The notes beneath the pieces were generated by a model. That model ran no database searches. It was not told the DNA's origin and saw nothing but the letters and a program-made list of their open reading frames with translations. A stretch of DNA of 64,000 nucleotides, taken from assembly GCF_910592395.1 (NCBI RefSeq), contig NC_088309.1:11224501-11288500 (forward strand). Reading direction: 5' to 3'. Source of the stretch: Lineus longissimus (Eukaryota; Nemertea; Pilidiophora; Heteronemertea; Lineidae). Shown piece after piece: positions 25,501-35,360 of this stretch. A program made the translations under genes and the position numbers. Every line of letters begins with the position of its first letter. The first letter of the stretch is position 1.

Positions 25501-28500
25501 GGACCGTAGTTTCCGTTCCTGGTGGCGCAGGCTGGCCGTCCTTTGCTACAGTGATTGTGTCAACTTCAGCACCAGAACCTGAAGGTGCTGGGGAGTCGGT
25601 GGAGCGAACATTATTCCTAAAAAGAAAAGTCACAATCAGTCAGTCTTGTATGAGTCATAATCTCATTAAAAAATAACGAAAAGCAGTAACTTATCATCAG
25701 AAAATCACTCTTGAATAATGCTGAAGGTCTGCTACGTACGTTTTACATACCCTCAAAGAAGCTAAACAAAAAACTTGAGCAAAAAACTTTAGCAAGGATT
25801 TGAATATTGATGCAACAGGAAAGCAATAACTATTTTGTATGACATGGCTGATTCAAATGGTTGAAATAAAGTACCTCCTCCGAGGTATTCTTCAGTAAAA
25901 TGTTATTTCAAATGACTTACTGTGGAGAATTCCTTCCAGAATCGAGCAAGTTGATCTTGTTCAAGAGCTTCGCATAGGCTGTGTCCTGGACTTGTTCAGA
26001 AGACAGCTGGTAACGGGAGGGCGACTGCAAGCAAACAGAAACAACATCAGCAATTATAACAAGTAAACGTACATATATCATTAACTTAATCCTTGATGAG
26101 GTTGACTTACTAAGCAAAAGCAGTGAAGTAAGAGTGTCAGTCGTATAAGGAGTACTTACCACTGCTTCTCGGGCATTCGGATCAACCTTAGGCTTAGCCA
26201 TGAGACTTGGGTGCAGATAACTCCCATCGTCATCATCATCATCCGACTCCTGGCTTGAACATGCTGAAAACACAGTCAAGCATAGAATAATATATAAAGA
26301 ATATCAATCGTGAATGAATGGAAAAAATGTACACGTATGTATGGGTTGTATTCAACTACACGTACAATGCCAGATTCTACATTTTTCGAATTTCTAGTGT
26401 TACAGTTTTTTCTTTGTTTTTTAGTGGGGGGGGGGGGGGGGGGGGATGAGGATGCTGCTATCATGCACTACTCCAAAGGAAGGCGTAAGTTGTGCTCACT
26501 ACATGTACTTCAATGAGGGCCTGATAATGTTAGGCACAACCTGAATGATCACTGGCATGAAACGCATTCCTGCTATTACATGACATTGGTCAGGAGAGGA
26601 GTTTGTGAAGCGTCCTGGGACCCAGCATACACAATCCTGCGTCCTTGCATCATTCAAAGGAAAATGCTCGACTTACTCCGCGTGCGTTTCCTAGGCTTGA
26701 CCTCCGGTGGTTTAGGGCGATACTTGCCCGACTTCATCAGGGTGACAAGCTTCTTGTAGTACGCATTCAAGCTGTGATCCATGTCGAGAAAGTGGAAGTT
26801 CGTGTTGTCTTTCTGTTTTGTTTTGATGACGATCTCCATCTGCGGGCCGTGCTGACTCACAAACAAGGCCGTTTTCTCGATGATTGAATTCAATTTCACA
26901 GTCTCTGGCTGAAGCGCAATGAGAAGAAAAGTGAATAGGAGAAAAATTACTTGAACCATGCCATGCTGAGCCCTAAACACCTGGCATGGGCCACTCCTCC
27001 CCCCATCTCGTTTCCAAGATCTCTTGTTTCCTTTCCCACCTTGTTTCCGAATGCACACCATTGGGGCTCTCAAGGCACTCCCCCTTTCCAGAGAGGCTCC
27101 ACCACTGCATGAAATACCCTTCACAGTGACATCAGAAACCAGACATTGTCCATTCAGGAGACATCCCAAAACAGAAATCTTCAGAAAGTAGTATCGGACA
27201 GGAGGCCAAATTTGAACTGGAATCTTTTGGCTGGAAGTTGTGCAATTGAAGTGCCAATTTGACAGATTTGTCTTGCTGTTAAGTGGCTACAAAATCAGAT
27301 CATATTTCTTACCATCATGAATTGTTCAGTGATAAACTTCCTCAACTCCTCCGAACATTCAAACGGTTCCTCTTGGTCTTCATCATCTTCCTCCGCTGCA
27401 AAAAAGCAACTTGAAAATGTGAACTTTTCAAAACTACAGTGGAACCTCGCTAAATAGCGGACACCTCTCTATTAAGGACAACCTCTCTGTTAAGGACGCT
27501 AATTTTGGTCCCAAAGTGGTTGTCACCATTACATTTGACCTCTCTAATCAGGACAACTCTCTATTAAGGACAGCACGTGTCAGTTCACAGGGTGTCCTTT
27601 ATAGAGAGGTTCTACTGTATTTATTGAATGTTTAACACCAGACATGGAGACACCTGAACGTACAGTCTGGTATATGATTAGTTCCTACCACAATGCGGCC
27701 AACTTTTAAAAGAAGTTACTCATGATGAAGCATACATGAGAAAGAACACGAGAAATAAGTTCAAGGACCAACACCAGCATCATATTATTATCATCATCAC
27801 TATTAAAAAAGACTCATTATTATGACAAATTTCTTTTCTTGATTTTAAGAATCTTCTCCTACCCTGGTTCTCCTCAGTGTCTTCAGTTGGCGCTGGTTGA
27901 TCGTAGTTGAAGGCCACTGCTCCATAAGAGTTGTCTGCGAGAGCTTCGTTTAACCGCTTCAGTTCCTCCTCTAAAAACAACAAAAATATTCAGCTAATTA
28001 TGATTTTTTTAAAACATGCACATGTGACATGGTATTCCATTAGCGCTTTTTGAATACTCGAGTTTCTCACTCTTAACGTCAAACCAGATCTTCACATAGT
28101 GCACATTTCTAGGCCCGTAATGGGGTAATTTTTAGGCCTCTGATAATCCTCTAGAATTTGAATGTGAATAGCAAGAGCCACTATTGCTAATGATGCTGCT
28201 GGTCAATCAAGTATAGGCCTAAAGAAACTTACTTCCATTGTGGCCCTACCAAAATGTACACCCTATACACTGGCTTACGACAGTAGACGTTAGGTTTGCG
28301 AAACTCGAGTAGTCTTGATCTATTCTCATCTTGACACTCAAGTATAGATCTACTCTGCCGACCAGAACTCTACCGACCAGAACTCTGCTGACCAGAACTC
28401 TGTCTCGTCAACAGATGTGAGGGAGGGGAGAGGAGGTTACGGACGGAGAACTGCGGATTCAGAATTGTCATTCGAAGCCAGTGACACGAGTGAACTGGAA

Positions 28501-31083
28501 TTGACAAAGGAAGACCAGACAAACTTGCAACAACTGCCTGGGCAACTGAGCTCACTTGTTCCCATGAATGACTGATAACAAGATTATTCACAAACAATGG
28601 CAAACACTGATTGGAGAATTTTGTAAATTTTCAACTGTGAGGTTAAATTTCAAGAGGACTAGTCCTATTTATTTGACATCTATATTGACTCCAAAGGCAT
28701 GGCTAGGCTGATTCCAGATCTGAGAAAGAGGAGAGAGGCTTTCCCTGATGGTTCTGAATCAGACCAATTTCTCTCACCTCTCATGAGATACCAACAACTA
28801 CATAAGTAAGATTTGCTCTCATAATAGTTGACCAAATTTGATAATTTATGATGTCTACCTTCGTACGCTGCCTTTTCCATGATATCTGTGTGCAACTCTA
28901 GGTATCTCTCCTCATCACAAAGCGCTTCGATACGCGACTCCTCGTCCGACCGTACCGATCGGTGGCCCAAGTCAGCATCGTACGGGTCAATGTCAAACAA
29001 GTGTCCTCGGCCATCATACCTGTCGACAAATTATGCACAGTTAATACGTTTCTTAATAAACGTTTCAAAATTAAAAGAAAACTAGTGAATACTTACCACA
29101 CTAGTTGTGGGTGAGAAGCAAAACTAACATTATACGATACAGCTACAGGCATTCACATTTAAGGGCAGTGATCACTTTCAAGCCACATCTTTTCCCTTGA
29201 ATCATCTTTTGGAGAGCTGCTATCACTCTCAGTCTCAATAAAAAGAGACTGTCATAGACAATTTTAATGTTTGGAAAGTGATTCAGTTCTCGCCAAAGCC
29301 AACTGAGGAAAGTGAAAAACAGGTCTTCCTGCAATTTTCAAATGTGAAAGCCTGCAATATCAATGTTAAGTACAGGTATAGTGTTCTTGCCAATTTATGA
29401 TGTGATAACATCAACAGACATTTGACGTCTTTGTGACTTTCCATTATTCACCAAGATTACAATTTTAGTTCATTCTACCTAAATTTTGCAACGAGGACCA
29501 GCATTTCAAAGGTGACAATCTGAAGCAATTTCCCAAATATGGACTCAAGACTAAGACTGAAATGCATCCACAGACTGTCTCTTACCTCCCTGGCATTCAG
29601 ACACCAATGGCAAAGCAGATTATGCAAGTTATGCAGGATCCTTGGAAACAGAGACATTGACAAGAACACTAGCCAAGAACAATAATGACATTGAACTTCA
29701 ATTCAAATCTTTGAAAAGGATAATCTGCATCAAACTGGCAGTTTGCAGCCCACTATCCATTCCAATTCCAAGCAAAGTTTGATCAATTGTGCAGATGTTT
29801 TGTCTAAACACTCCACAATTCAACCCAATTCTTTTCTGATTCAGATTCAGGTTAGAAAATGGAGTTCAGATTTGTTTTCTTTATCATCAAGTCTTGCAAG
29901 CTTAGAGGATTTGTAGAAAGACACTGGCACATAGCAACAGGTCTTCATGAGATACAAATTTACATGTTATTTTTAGAAACATTCACAGCCAAAAACATTT
30001 TCCATGTCATGCTAGTTGGTGCAAACTGCCAAACAGATCTAAATAAGTTCGTTCACACTAATGTTCTGTCACCATAAAACACTTTGTTTTGAAAATTGAA
30101 GGTTTCCTTTTTGTTTATACAAACCATTCTTAAAAATTGTAGTAGAAATCATGTCAAAGTGTTGTAGTAGGGGACATGCACGTGCACCACAGTGTCTGCC
30201 AAATTGCATTCTGCTGCACTGGTACAAGTAAGTGTAGCACTTGCAGCTACATGTAAATCATAGTTGCTGCTACATTTATTCCCTAGTGTAAGAAGCCAAT
30301 GTCGAGTCCTTTTTGACATCCACATGTTTGCAATATGCATATTAAACCTATACACTTGTTTTATGCCCATCTTCGGGTGAACACAACTATACTAGGTTGA
30401 ATATGCTTACTATTGCTCTATCTTCTTTTGTTTTTGTTGCAAAAAGGTGACATAACAATACAGTCACGGGCAATGACCATCCATGTGACAAGCCCATTGG
30501 CCTTTCATTCATGCTTATTGCTTTGTCATTTGGCCTTCAGATGATCATCGGCAATCATGATCAGAGTTGCGCAACAAACAACACTAGTCATGACACAGAC
30601 TGCTGTCTTGAGTAATTTTGCTGTTAAATAGCTTGGGTAAATTGATAATCTGACTGAGCAGAGAGACGGTCACGGTGTGTTGACAATATCCTTTCATTCA
30701 TTTCAGCAATACGCCAGCAGGGCCAGGGACCTGTCTTCCTGATCACCGCAACCGATTACCTTCCCTGGAGAAATGTGAAAACCTGTAGGGACTAAAATGA
30801 TCATGTTAATCAATAAACAAAATGTCAAATCGGAACCTTTTTTGGTTGAAAAACGACGGCTGGGAAAATCCATTCAAGTTGGTGAAGGGACGAACCTGTC
30901 GATAAGCAGCTTCTGGTTGCCCATCCAGGGTATCAGGTGTTGTCCCTTGTTGATTTCCACAGCCTTGACATCATCGCGGAACAGTTTGCACGCATAACCA
31001 AACACAAACAGCTCATCAAGGTCGTCATTTCGGCGAACTTCGGGAAGATATTGTGGATGCGGCCTTCGTTTCTTTGACGCCAT
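16505..31083 (-). CDS. SFSWAP: Splicing factor, suppressor of white-apricot homolog (SFSWAP), 18 coding exons
   Basis: Nuclear regulator of alternative splicing. Exons, 5' to 3': 31083-30896, 29019-28859, 27970-27863, 27395-27313, 26908-26677, 26263-26160, 26024-25921, 25616-25473, 25112-24890, 24187-24019, 23712-23614, 23022-22864, 22454-22272, 21464-21227, 20805-20278, 20052-19657, 16834-16744, 16582-16505. All introns are GT-AG and phases are consistent, giving 3288 nt and 1095 residues. Domain order matches the family: N-terminal DRY_EERY region ([34 protein letters not shown]), SURP1 in exon 5, an acidic [14 protein letters not shown] stretch, SURP2 in exon 9, a basic coiled-coil-like stretch (AAARKRKAA-type) in exon 13, then a long Arg-Ser region. 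The start is the first ATG before the conserved region. In Drosophila this gene autoregulates its own first introns (established); here intron 1 is 1.9 kb. Confidence 0.95.
17019..18435 (+). mobile_element. Helentron/Helitron-like element, copy B1, in the SFSWAP intron before the last two exons
   Basis: Begins with a diverged 5' hairpin (ACGGCCAGGGGCCATTGTGC). It has four core repeats with AAACGTGCC near 17434, 17738, 18040 and 18342 (period about 302 bp), then a GACGACGGAC microsatellite, and ends GGTGAGCCAAAAA. More diverged than copies A, C and D, so probably an older insertion. Confidence 0.72.
18529..18588 (-). repeat. tRNA-like 3' half (degenerate tRNA or SINE head)
   Basis: Reverse complement contains GTGAGTTCAAACCCCGGTC, a T-arm/B-box-like block, next to an A-rich tract. 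It lies between the two Helentron-like copies. No complete cloverleaf is visible. Confidence 0.4.
18600..19294 (+). mobile_element. Helentron/Helitron-like element, copy B2 (5'-truncated)
   Basis: Two core repeats (AAACGTGCC near 18883 and 19183), a GAC-rich microsatellite at 19211-19252 and the same diverged end GGTGAGCCAAAAA as B1. It shares with B1 the variant TACGGTGAGCC, so B1 and B2 look like a local duplication or two members of one subfamily. Confidence 0.7.
19657..21464 (-). other. SFSWAP: SFSWAP exons 14-16: Arg/Ser-rich domain
   Basis: Exons 14, 15 and 16 encode about 385 residues rich in RS, KS and SP dipeptides (for example [25 protein letters not shown]). Exon 15 reads into an in-frame TAA at 20274-20276 if not spliced. 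The donor A|GTAAGT at 20277 overlaps that stop, and joining to 20052 restores a frame that stays open to the terminal exons. RS regions mediate splicing-factor contacts and are phosphorylated (family knowledge). Confidence 0.88.
21730..21800 (+). repeat. LINE/SINE 3'-tail fragment in a SFSWAP intron
   Basis: GAAGCACTTTGAGTG followed by TTAGCACTATATATATTATT resembles the CGCTTTGAG...GCGCTATATAA tail seen at 45077-45164 and 56280-56330. Such tails are typical of L2/CR1-like retroposons. Confidence 0.5.
21850..22100 (-). mobile_element. tRNA-derived SINE candidate in a SFSWAP intron
   Basis: On the - strand the head has an A-box-like GTAGTAGCTCGGG and a B box GGTTTGATCCC (near 22038-22090). It is followed by a ~170-bp body and an ATT-rich tail near 21850-21867. 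Layout fits a tRNA-derived SINE. Exact ends and target duplication were not found. Confidence 0.6.
24251..24432. mobile_element. TA-type MITE in SFSWAP intron 9 (first copy)
   Basis: Diverged left end ACACACAAACCTCCCTTAGC preceded by TA; the right end CTTACTG is followed by TA. Internal GGACAACCTCTCAATTAAGGACA-like signature of the family. Confidence 0.75.
24678..24854 (+). mobile_element. TA-type MITE in SFSWAP intron 9 (second copy)
   Basis: Complete element: TA|CAGTGGAACC at the left and GGTTCTACTG|TA at the right, 177 bp. It lies 34 nt downstream of the donor of the SURP2 exon and is inverted relative to the copy at 25145. Confidence 0.85.
25145..25296 (-). mobile_element. TA-type MITE in SFSWAP intron 8
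   Basis: TA|CAGTAGAACC...GGTTCCACTG|TA, 152 bp. The TTAGCGGACA-type end is on the right, the opposite orientation to 24678-24854. Its left end is 32 nt from the acceptor of the SURP2 exon. Confidence 0.85.
26426..26445. repeat. Poly-G tract (20 G)
   Basis: Uninterrupted run of G on the + strand in SFSWAP intron 5, which reads as poly-C in the transcript. Confidence 0.8.
27437..27617 (+). mobile_element. TA-type MITE in SFSWAP intron 3
   Basis: TA|CAGTGGAACCTCGC...GAGGTTCTACTG|TA, 181 bp, with both TA dinucleotides intact and full internal signature. Confidence 0.85.
28353..28405. repeat. Short tandem repeat, three ~16-bp units
   Basis: GACCAGAACTCTRC is repeated three times in SFSWAP intron 2. 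Confidence 0.7.
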
Positions 31084-31316
31084 TTTCCTCTTAACCAGAC
31101 AGTGGATCCAGCCGTGTAATTCTAAGTGACGGTGCGGCCTACGCGATTGCTGCTAATTTCAAAAGTAATGAATTGATAAAGTATTATTTTACCTGAAAAT
31201 ACAGATAATTGTGTTAAAATGTCAATGAACATAACTCGTGGCAAAGTTATTTTGCAAAAGAAATAAAATCGGCAGTTACATTACTGATATTGACGGCTAT
31301 TACACCAATATTCAAG
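31084..31316. promoter_or_regulatory. Shared divergent promoter region, SFSWAP / TMEM199
   Basis: Only 233 bp separate the two start codons, which point away from each other. The region has no clear TATA box at a usual distance and includes a GC-richer part near SFSWAP (GACGGTGCGGCCTACGCG). Both starts lie in an AA(G/A)ATGGC context (CAAGATGGCTGCC for TMEM199, AAAATGGCGTC for SFSWAP), resembling the YY1-type element often found at start codons of housekeeping genes. Regulatory role is inferred from arrangement only. Confidence 0.6.
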
Positions 31317-34300
31317 ATGGCTGCCGTCGAAATTTTGGTCAATTTTTCAGCTTTTTTGCGAGACAAAATCACCGATGCCGTCTCAAACCCACAATGTCCA
31401 GTCGATCTTAAGTTATCTTTGGAAACATTGGGAAAATCTCAAACCATTCCATATTCTTTGGTGACTCAATTACACACGTTTCTCTCCAAAGAAGGTGAGA
31501 AATGATTGTTTTATCATTCAAAGCAGTCAACAGGTCACTCGGGACCATAAATTCGCAGTATACTGTATTTACACAGCACGACATCCAATAATGCACTGCA
31601 GTATTTGTGTATCTTTCTGCACAGCAGCATTGTTCAATTTCTTAAGTTTCATGAAAACTCCAGGGTGATATTCAACTATGGAAAGTTCAAGGTCTCAACG
31701 TCAATGTGCAAAACATTTGCTCGCAAACAAGCAAGTCAACTGCAGGTTTTATAATAGGTTACTGCAGGTCATACAATACTGTTTACTGACACTAGGTTGG
31801 TACAAACTGATTAGTTATGCCGGTACTTCTACTGCAAAATTGCGGTCCAGTAAGACCTGGTCCGGACTTCAAGCTGGCTTGATCTAAATCGTAGCTAGAT
31901 CAAAATGTGGCCTCGCAACTACGGTACAACCTCTCTATTGCGGACACCCATGGGACTGGGTGTTGGTGTCCGTAATGTAGAGGTGTCCTTAATAGGGAGG
32001 TTATGCCATTATTGTTCAAAAAGTGGATTCATGTGTATGAACGCGGGGGTCGTGAAGCTAAGTCTACGTACCGGGGTATTACATATTCCATTTAATTTTG
32101 AATATTTTACTTCAAACAATTTGATGCGATTTATATGCGAATTTGAAATTACTTTATTGTAATACCTTATGGCATTTCTAGTGGAGGTCATATGAATTTG
32201 CCAACATTGATATATGCAGGTTGTGTTCGTAAGCTACATACTACATAGACAGCGTACATCCTTAATTAGTTGTATAAAAGCTACTACACATTGAGCTACT
32301 ACACGTCAAGCTTTATTCTTTGTAATTAGAGCACAAGGGGACAAACAACTCAATGGACTGCAATTAATGTTAGAATATACAGTAGCTTGGCAATGTGATG
32401 AGCAGTGAAGATAATTAAACGAAACATAGGACTAGGAGAGCAAAGGACATTGAATTCACTCCACCCTGTAATTAACTGAACACATTGTCTAATTATATTC
32501 ATCAAATACGCAAACTTCACACCTGTCTAATCGACTACCTAAGTGAACACGGGAAGCCATTGTTTTTGCTTACTGTCCGTAATTGTGAGGTGATTGGACC
32601 AAAAAGTCACCATGGCCTTGGTGCAATTCGGAGCAGAGAGGTGTCCGCTCTACAGAGGTTTTGGTTAAAACAAATGACTTAGAAAAAATCGGGACTGAAC
32701 GAACATGTCCGTAATGCGGAGGTGTCCGCCTGGCAGAGGTGTCCGCAAGGGGAGGTTCTACTGTACTTCTTAGGCAGCCTGTTCATATATAGCTGCATGT
32801 GCTGCACACTCTTTGATAAATCAGTCTGAACATTTGGCAGACAATGTATAGGTGTTAATACCAATTGCTTAAATACATATCTCCTGAATTATAAAAAAAC
32901 TATAGATGCCAAGTTTCAGAAAACTGCAAACTGTACTACAGCATCAATGTGTTTAGCTGCATTTCTAGTTCCTGGACCACCAGTAATTATGAATGGCGGA
33001 CTTCTTTTTAACCTAGCGAAGTCTGTTTAGGATGACCCCATGCATCTTTACTCCTGTTGCAGGTGATGTCTATTTACATGAATTACTTGAAGGAAGTGAG
33101 GTGGTGCTGCCAGAGGTGGAAAAGCCAGCAAGGGTATGTCATTTAAAAAAGAGAGAAGTTTTGTTTCATCATGTTGATTTCGGAATTGCATTTAAAGGAA
33201 AAGTAGCCTGTGATTGGGTCGGTTGGCACTACTGTAATGAGTATATACATGTAGGTCAGTGTTTCTGAGTAGAGGATTGGCTGCACTGCAAAGGCATGCT
33301 GTAAACTGGGTAGTATTTGCAGCTATTTTGAGCATCTGAGCTTATCATATTCCTGAGTTTTGAATCTCTCAATCTTGTGTGTTGGAGAAAACCTGCTGCC
33401 TTGTTTTAAAAACCATTTCTTATATGGCTTGGGTATTTGAATTTGGGGATCGTGGGGAAGAATTGTTCTAATGAATTCTAATACCTCCAGGCTGAAGTGA
33501 GCAAAACTTTTTGATTTGTTTGCTTATTGTATTGTACTGTGTGTGTTTTGCCAATCGTTATACTTGGAAGCCATCTTTATGCTTGGTAGCTGTCTATGAT
33601 ATTTCCAGTATTTCTTGATCTAAACCCAAATATCAGCTCATTGCAAAGATATACATGTATGCAGAGCCCTTTTTGAAGAGGAACATTGAATGGACTTGGT
33701 ATTCAGGACAGGAGTAAGAGATGCTCGGAACCTGGACTTGTATCGTAATATTCGGTGTATCTTTCAATTCCAAAATGGACTCTATCTTCAGAATCCTCAA
33801 TTGGAATCGCGTTGCCAGAAGCTGAGGGCTGAGCTAGCCAATAAAGACTATAGAAGGATGGTGGGAGATATCGATGCAGTGGAAATAATGGATCGAACAA
33901 CGACAAAAGATTTTGGAAAAGAGAGTAAGTATCCAGTGACATAATTTTCTTCAATCCTTGATTGTCAAATTGTTATTCTTACTGGAAGGACCTTATAGTT
34001 TGTTCGTGCAGCAGGGTCTCAAGGGCACAGCAAACCGTAGAATTGAAAGGATGGCATTGTTCAAAATTGATTTTGAAATGTTTTCGTTTGTTTTTCAGTG
34101 AAAGCAGTGAATCGTCAACTTGTGTCGGTCTTCAATTTCCTCATTACTGTTGCTGGTGCTTTTGCTTTTGGTTACAAGGCAACAGAGTATTCACTGGACG
34201 AGCCAAATGTACCAGCAGTAAGTATCTGCAGTCAACGAATAACCAATTTGAGGTTGTCCTTATTAGAGAGGTGTCCGCTAGGGGAGGTTCGACTGTAATT

Positions 34301-34439
34301 GCTATTTTTACATGTAATGTAATTGAAAATTTATGATGTTTGTTTTTTCCATTTGCAGCAACTCTGCTCCGGATTGGTGCTCTCAACGCTTGTCTTCTTT
34401 GCTGATCTTTACTTCCTGCTGATGTACAACATTGAATGA
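31317..34439 (+). CDS. TMEM199: Transmembrane protein 199 (Vma12-family V-ATPase assembly factor)
   Basis: Acts in the ER/ER-Golgi region in assembly of the membrane sector of the proton-pumping V-ATPase (family knowledge, yeast Vma12). Exons 31317-31494, 33063-33133, 33792-33924, 34099-34217 and 34359-34439; all GT-AG, phases 1, 0, 1, 0; 193 residues against about 208 in human. Exon 2 carries the family hallmark YLHELLEGSEVVLPEV. Exon 3 has ELANKDYRRMV, and exon 4 starts the first membrane segment (VSVFNFLITVAGAFAFGY). Exon 5 carries the second membrane segment (LVLSTLVFFADLYFLLM), close to the C-terminus. The start is the ATG at 31317 (AAGATGG); an in-frame TTG at 31290 was not used. It is divergent from SFSWAP and convergent with IDH3A. 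Confidence 0.93.
31921..32763. mobile_element. Longer TA-type inverted-repeat element in TMEM199 intron 1
   Basis: Left end GGTACAACCTCTCTATTGCG and right end GGGGAGGTTCTACTG|TA match the MITE termini. The interior (~840 bp) is longer and shares about 270 bp (31985-32253) with 6832-7100. It may be a longer non-autonomous relative, or two MITE copies around another repeat. Confidence 0.5.
34246..34295. mobile_element. Truncated TA-type MITE in the last TMEM199 intron
   Basis: Only the right ~50 bp remain (TTAGAGAGGTGTCCGCTAGG...GACTG|TA), starting about 29 nt after the exon 4 donor. Confidence 0.75.
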
Positions 34440-35184
34440 AACCCGTGCCACCCAATTGATGTCATATAAACCATCGTTTGAATACTCAGTTCTCTGTTGA
34501 TTCCAATGTAGACAAAGGATGAGGTGTCCGGAATGTTCAAGTTTCAGGGATATTGCTGATATCATGATAAATAGGCTGAGCAAAGTATTGGTACAATTGT
34601 TGTTGGAATTTTAACACTACGCTGGGAGGGGTGGAGCTAAAATGTTGGCCAAAACCTGAGGTGCTTTGGGATTAGGTTCAGTGGGGGAGCTTTACCCATT
34701 GGCCTTGATAGTAGAACAGAGACCCAACAAATATGGTGTTTATTTCAATTCCATCACACCAAAAAAAATCTAACAATTTGTTGCACAAAACTTACTGAAA
34801 AGTTTCTTTGTTCGGTCAAATCCAACACTCCTATCAAGATCGCTGCCACAAAAATGAGGCACCGTATATAATATGTGAATTGCAAATTGCAATCAAGGTG
34901 TGTACATGTATAGAATGTACTGCATATCAGAATGCATTGTATTGTATAGCTAAAAAGATTCCAGTGTTGATTTGATTTGATAGAGGGAAGTATAAAGGCC
35001 TTCCTTTGTATTCTGTTGACAGTTTTAAGTGTGTGGATAGAGAAAATGGCATTTTATAACTAGCAGGTAAAATTATGTGGTATACAAAATTTGAGGACTG
35101 GGGCTCGTTTGGGGTTCAGTAAGAATGGACATTGATCCAGCCCCTGCAACGCGTCCACTTAGATTTTTGTATGCAGCTTCATTG
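34440..35184. other. TMEM199 3' region
   Basis: Probable 3'UTR and flanking DNA; no further gene seen. Confidence 0.5.
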
Positions 35185-35360
35185 AAATGAACCTCTCTAT
35201 TAAGGACACTCTCGGGACTGACAAATGCTGTTCTTAATAGAGCGGTGTCCTGATTAAAGAGGTCAAATTGAATGGAAAGTACCAATTTGGGACCAAAACT
35301 AGTGTCCTTCATAGAGAGGTTGTCCCTAAAAGAGAGATGTTTGTAAGGGAGGTTACAGTG
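35185..35360. mobile_element. TA-type MITE downstream of TMEM199
   Basis: Left end diverged (ATGAACCTCTCTATTAAGG), right end AGGTTACAGTG|TA. Internal signature with GGACCAAAACTAGTGTCC. Confidence 0.75.

Larger units (their letters stand above)
24890..26908 (-). other. SFSWAP: SFSWAP exons 5-9: the two SURP modules
   Basis: Exon 5 (26908-26677) encodes SURP1: [18 protein letters not shown], then [15 protein letters not shown]. Exon 9 (25112-24890) encodes SURP2: [18 protein letters not shown], then [20 protein letters not shown] modules bind splicing-factor helices such as those of SF1 (family knowledge). Exons 6-8 are a low-complexity linker with an acidic run and LHPSL. SURP1 covers roughly residues 183-235 and SURP2 roughly 395-447. 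Confidence 0.9.

Noticed and set aside
26654-27169. 171-residue - strand open frame as a gene of its own
   Set aside because: Its C-terminal half is SFSWAP exon 5 (SURP1); the N-terminal part is intron sequence before the acceptor at 26909.
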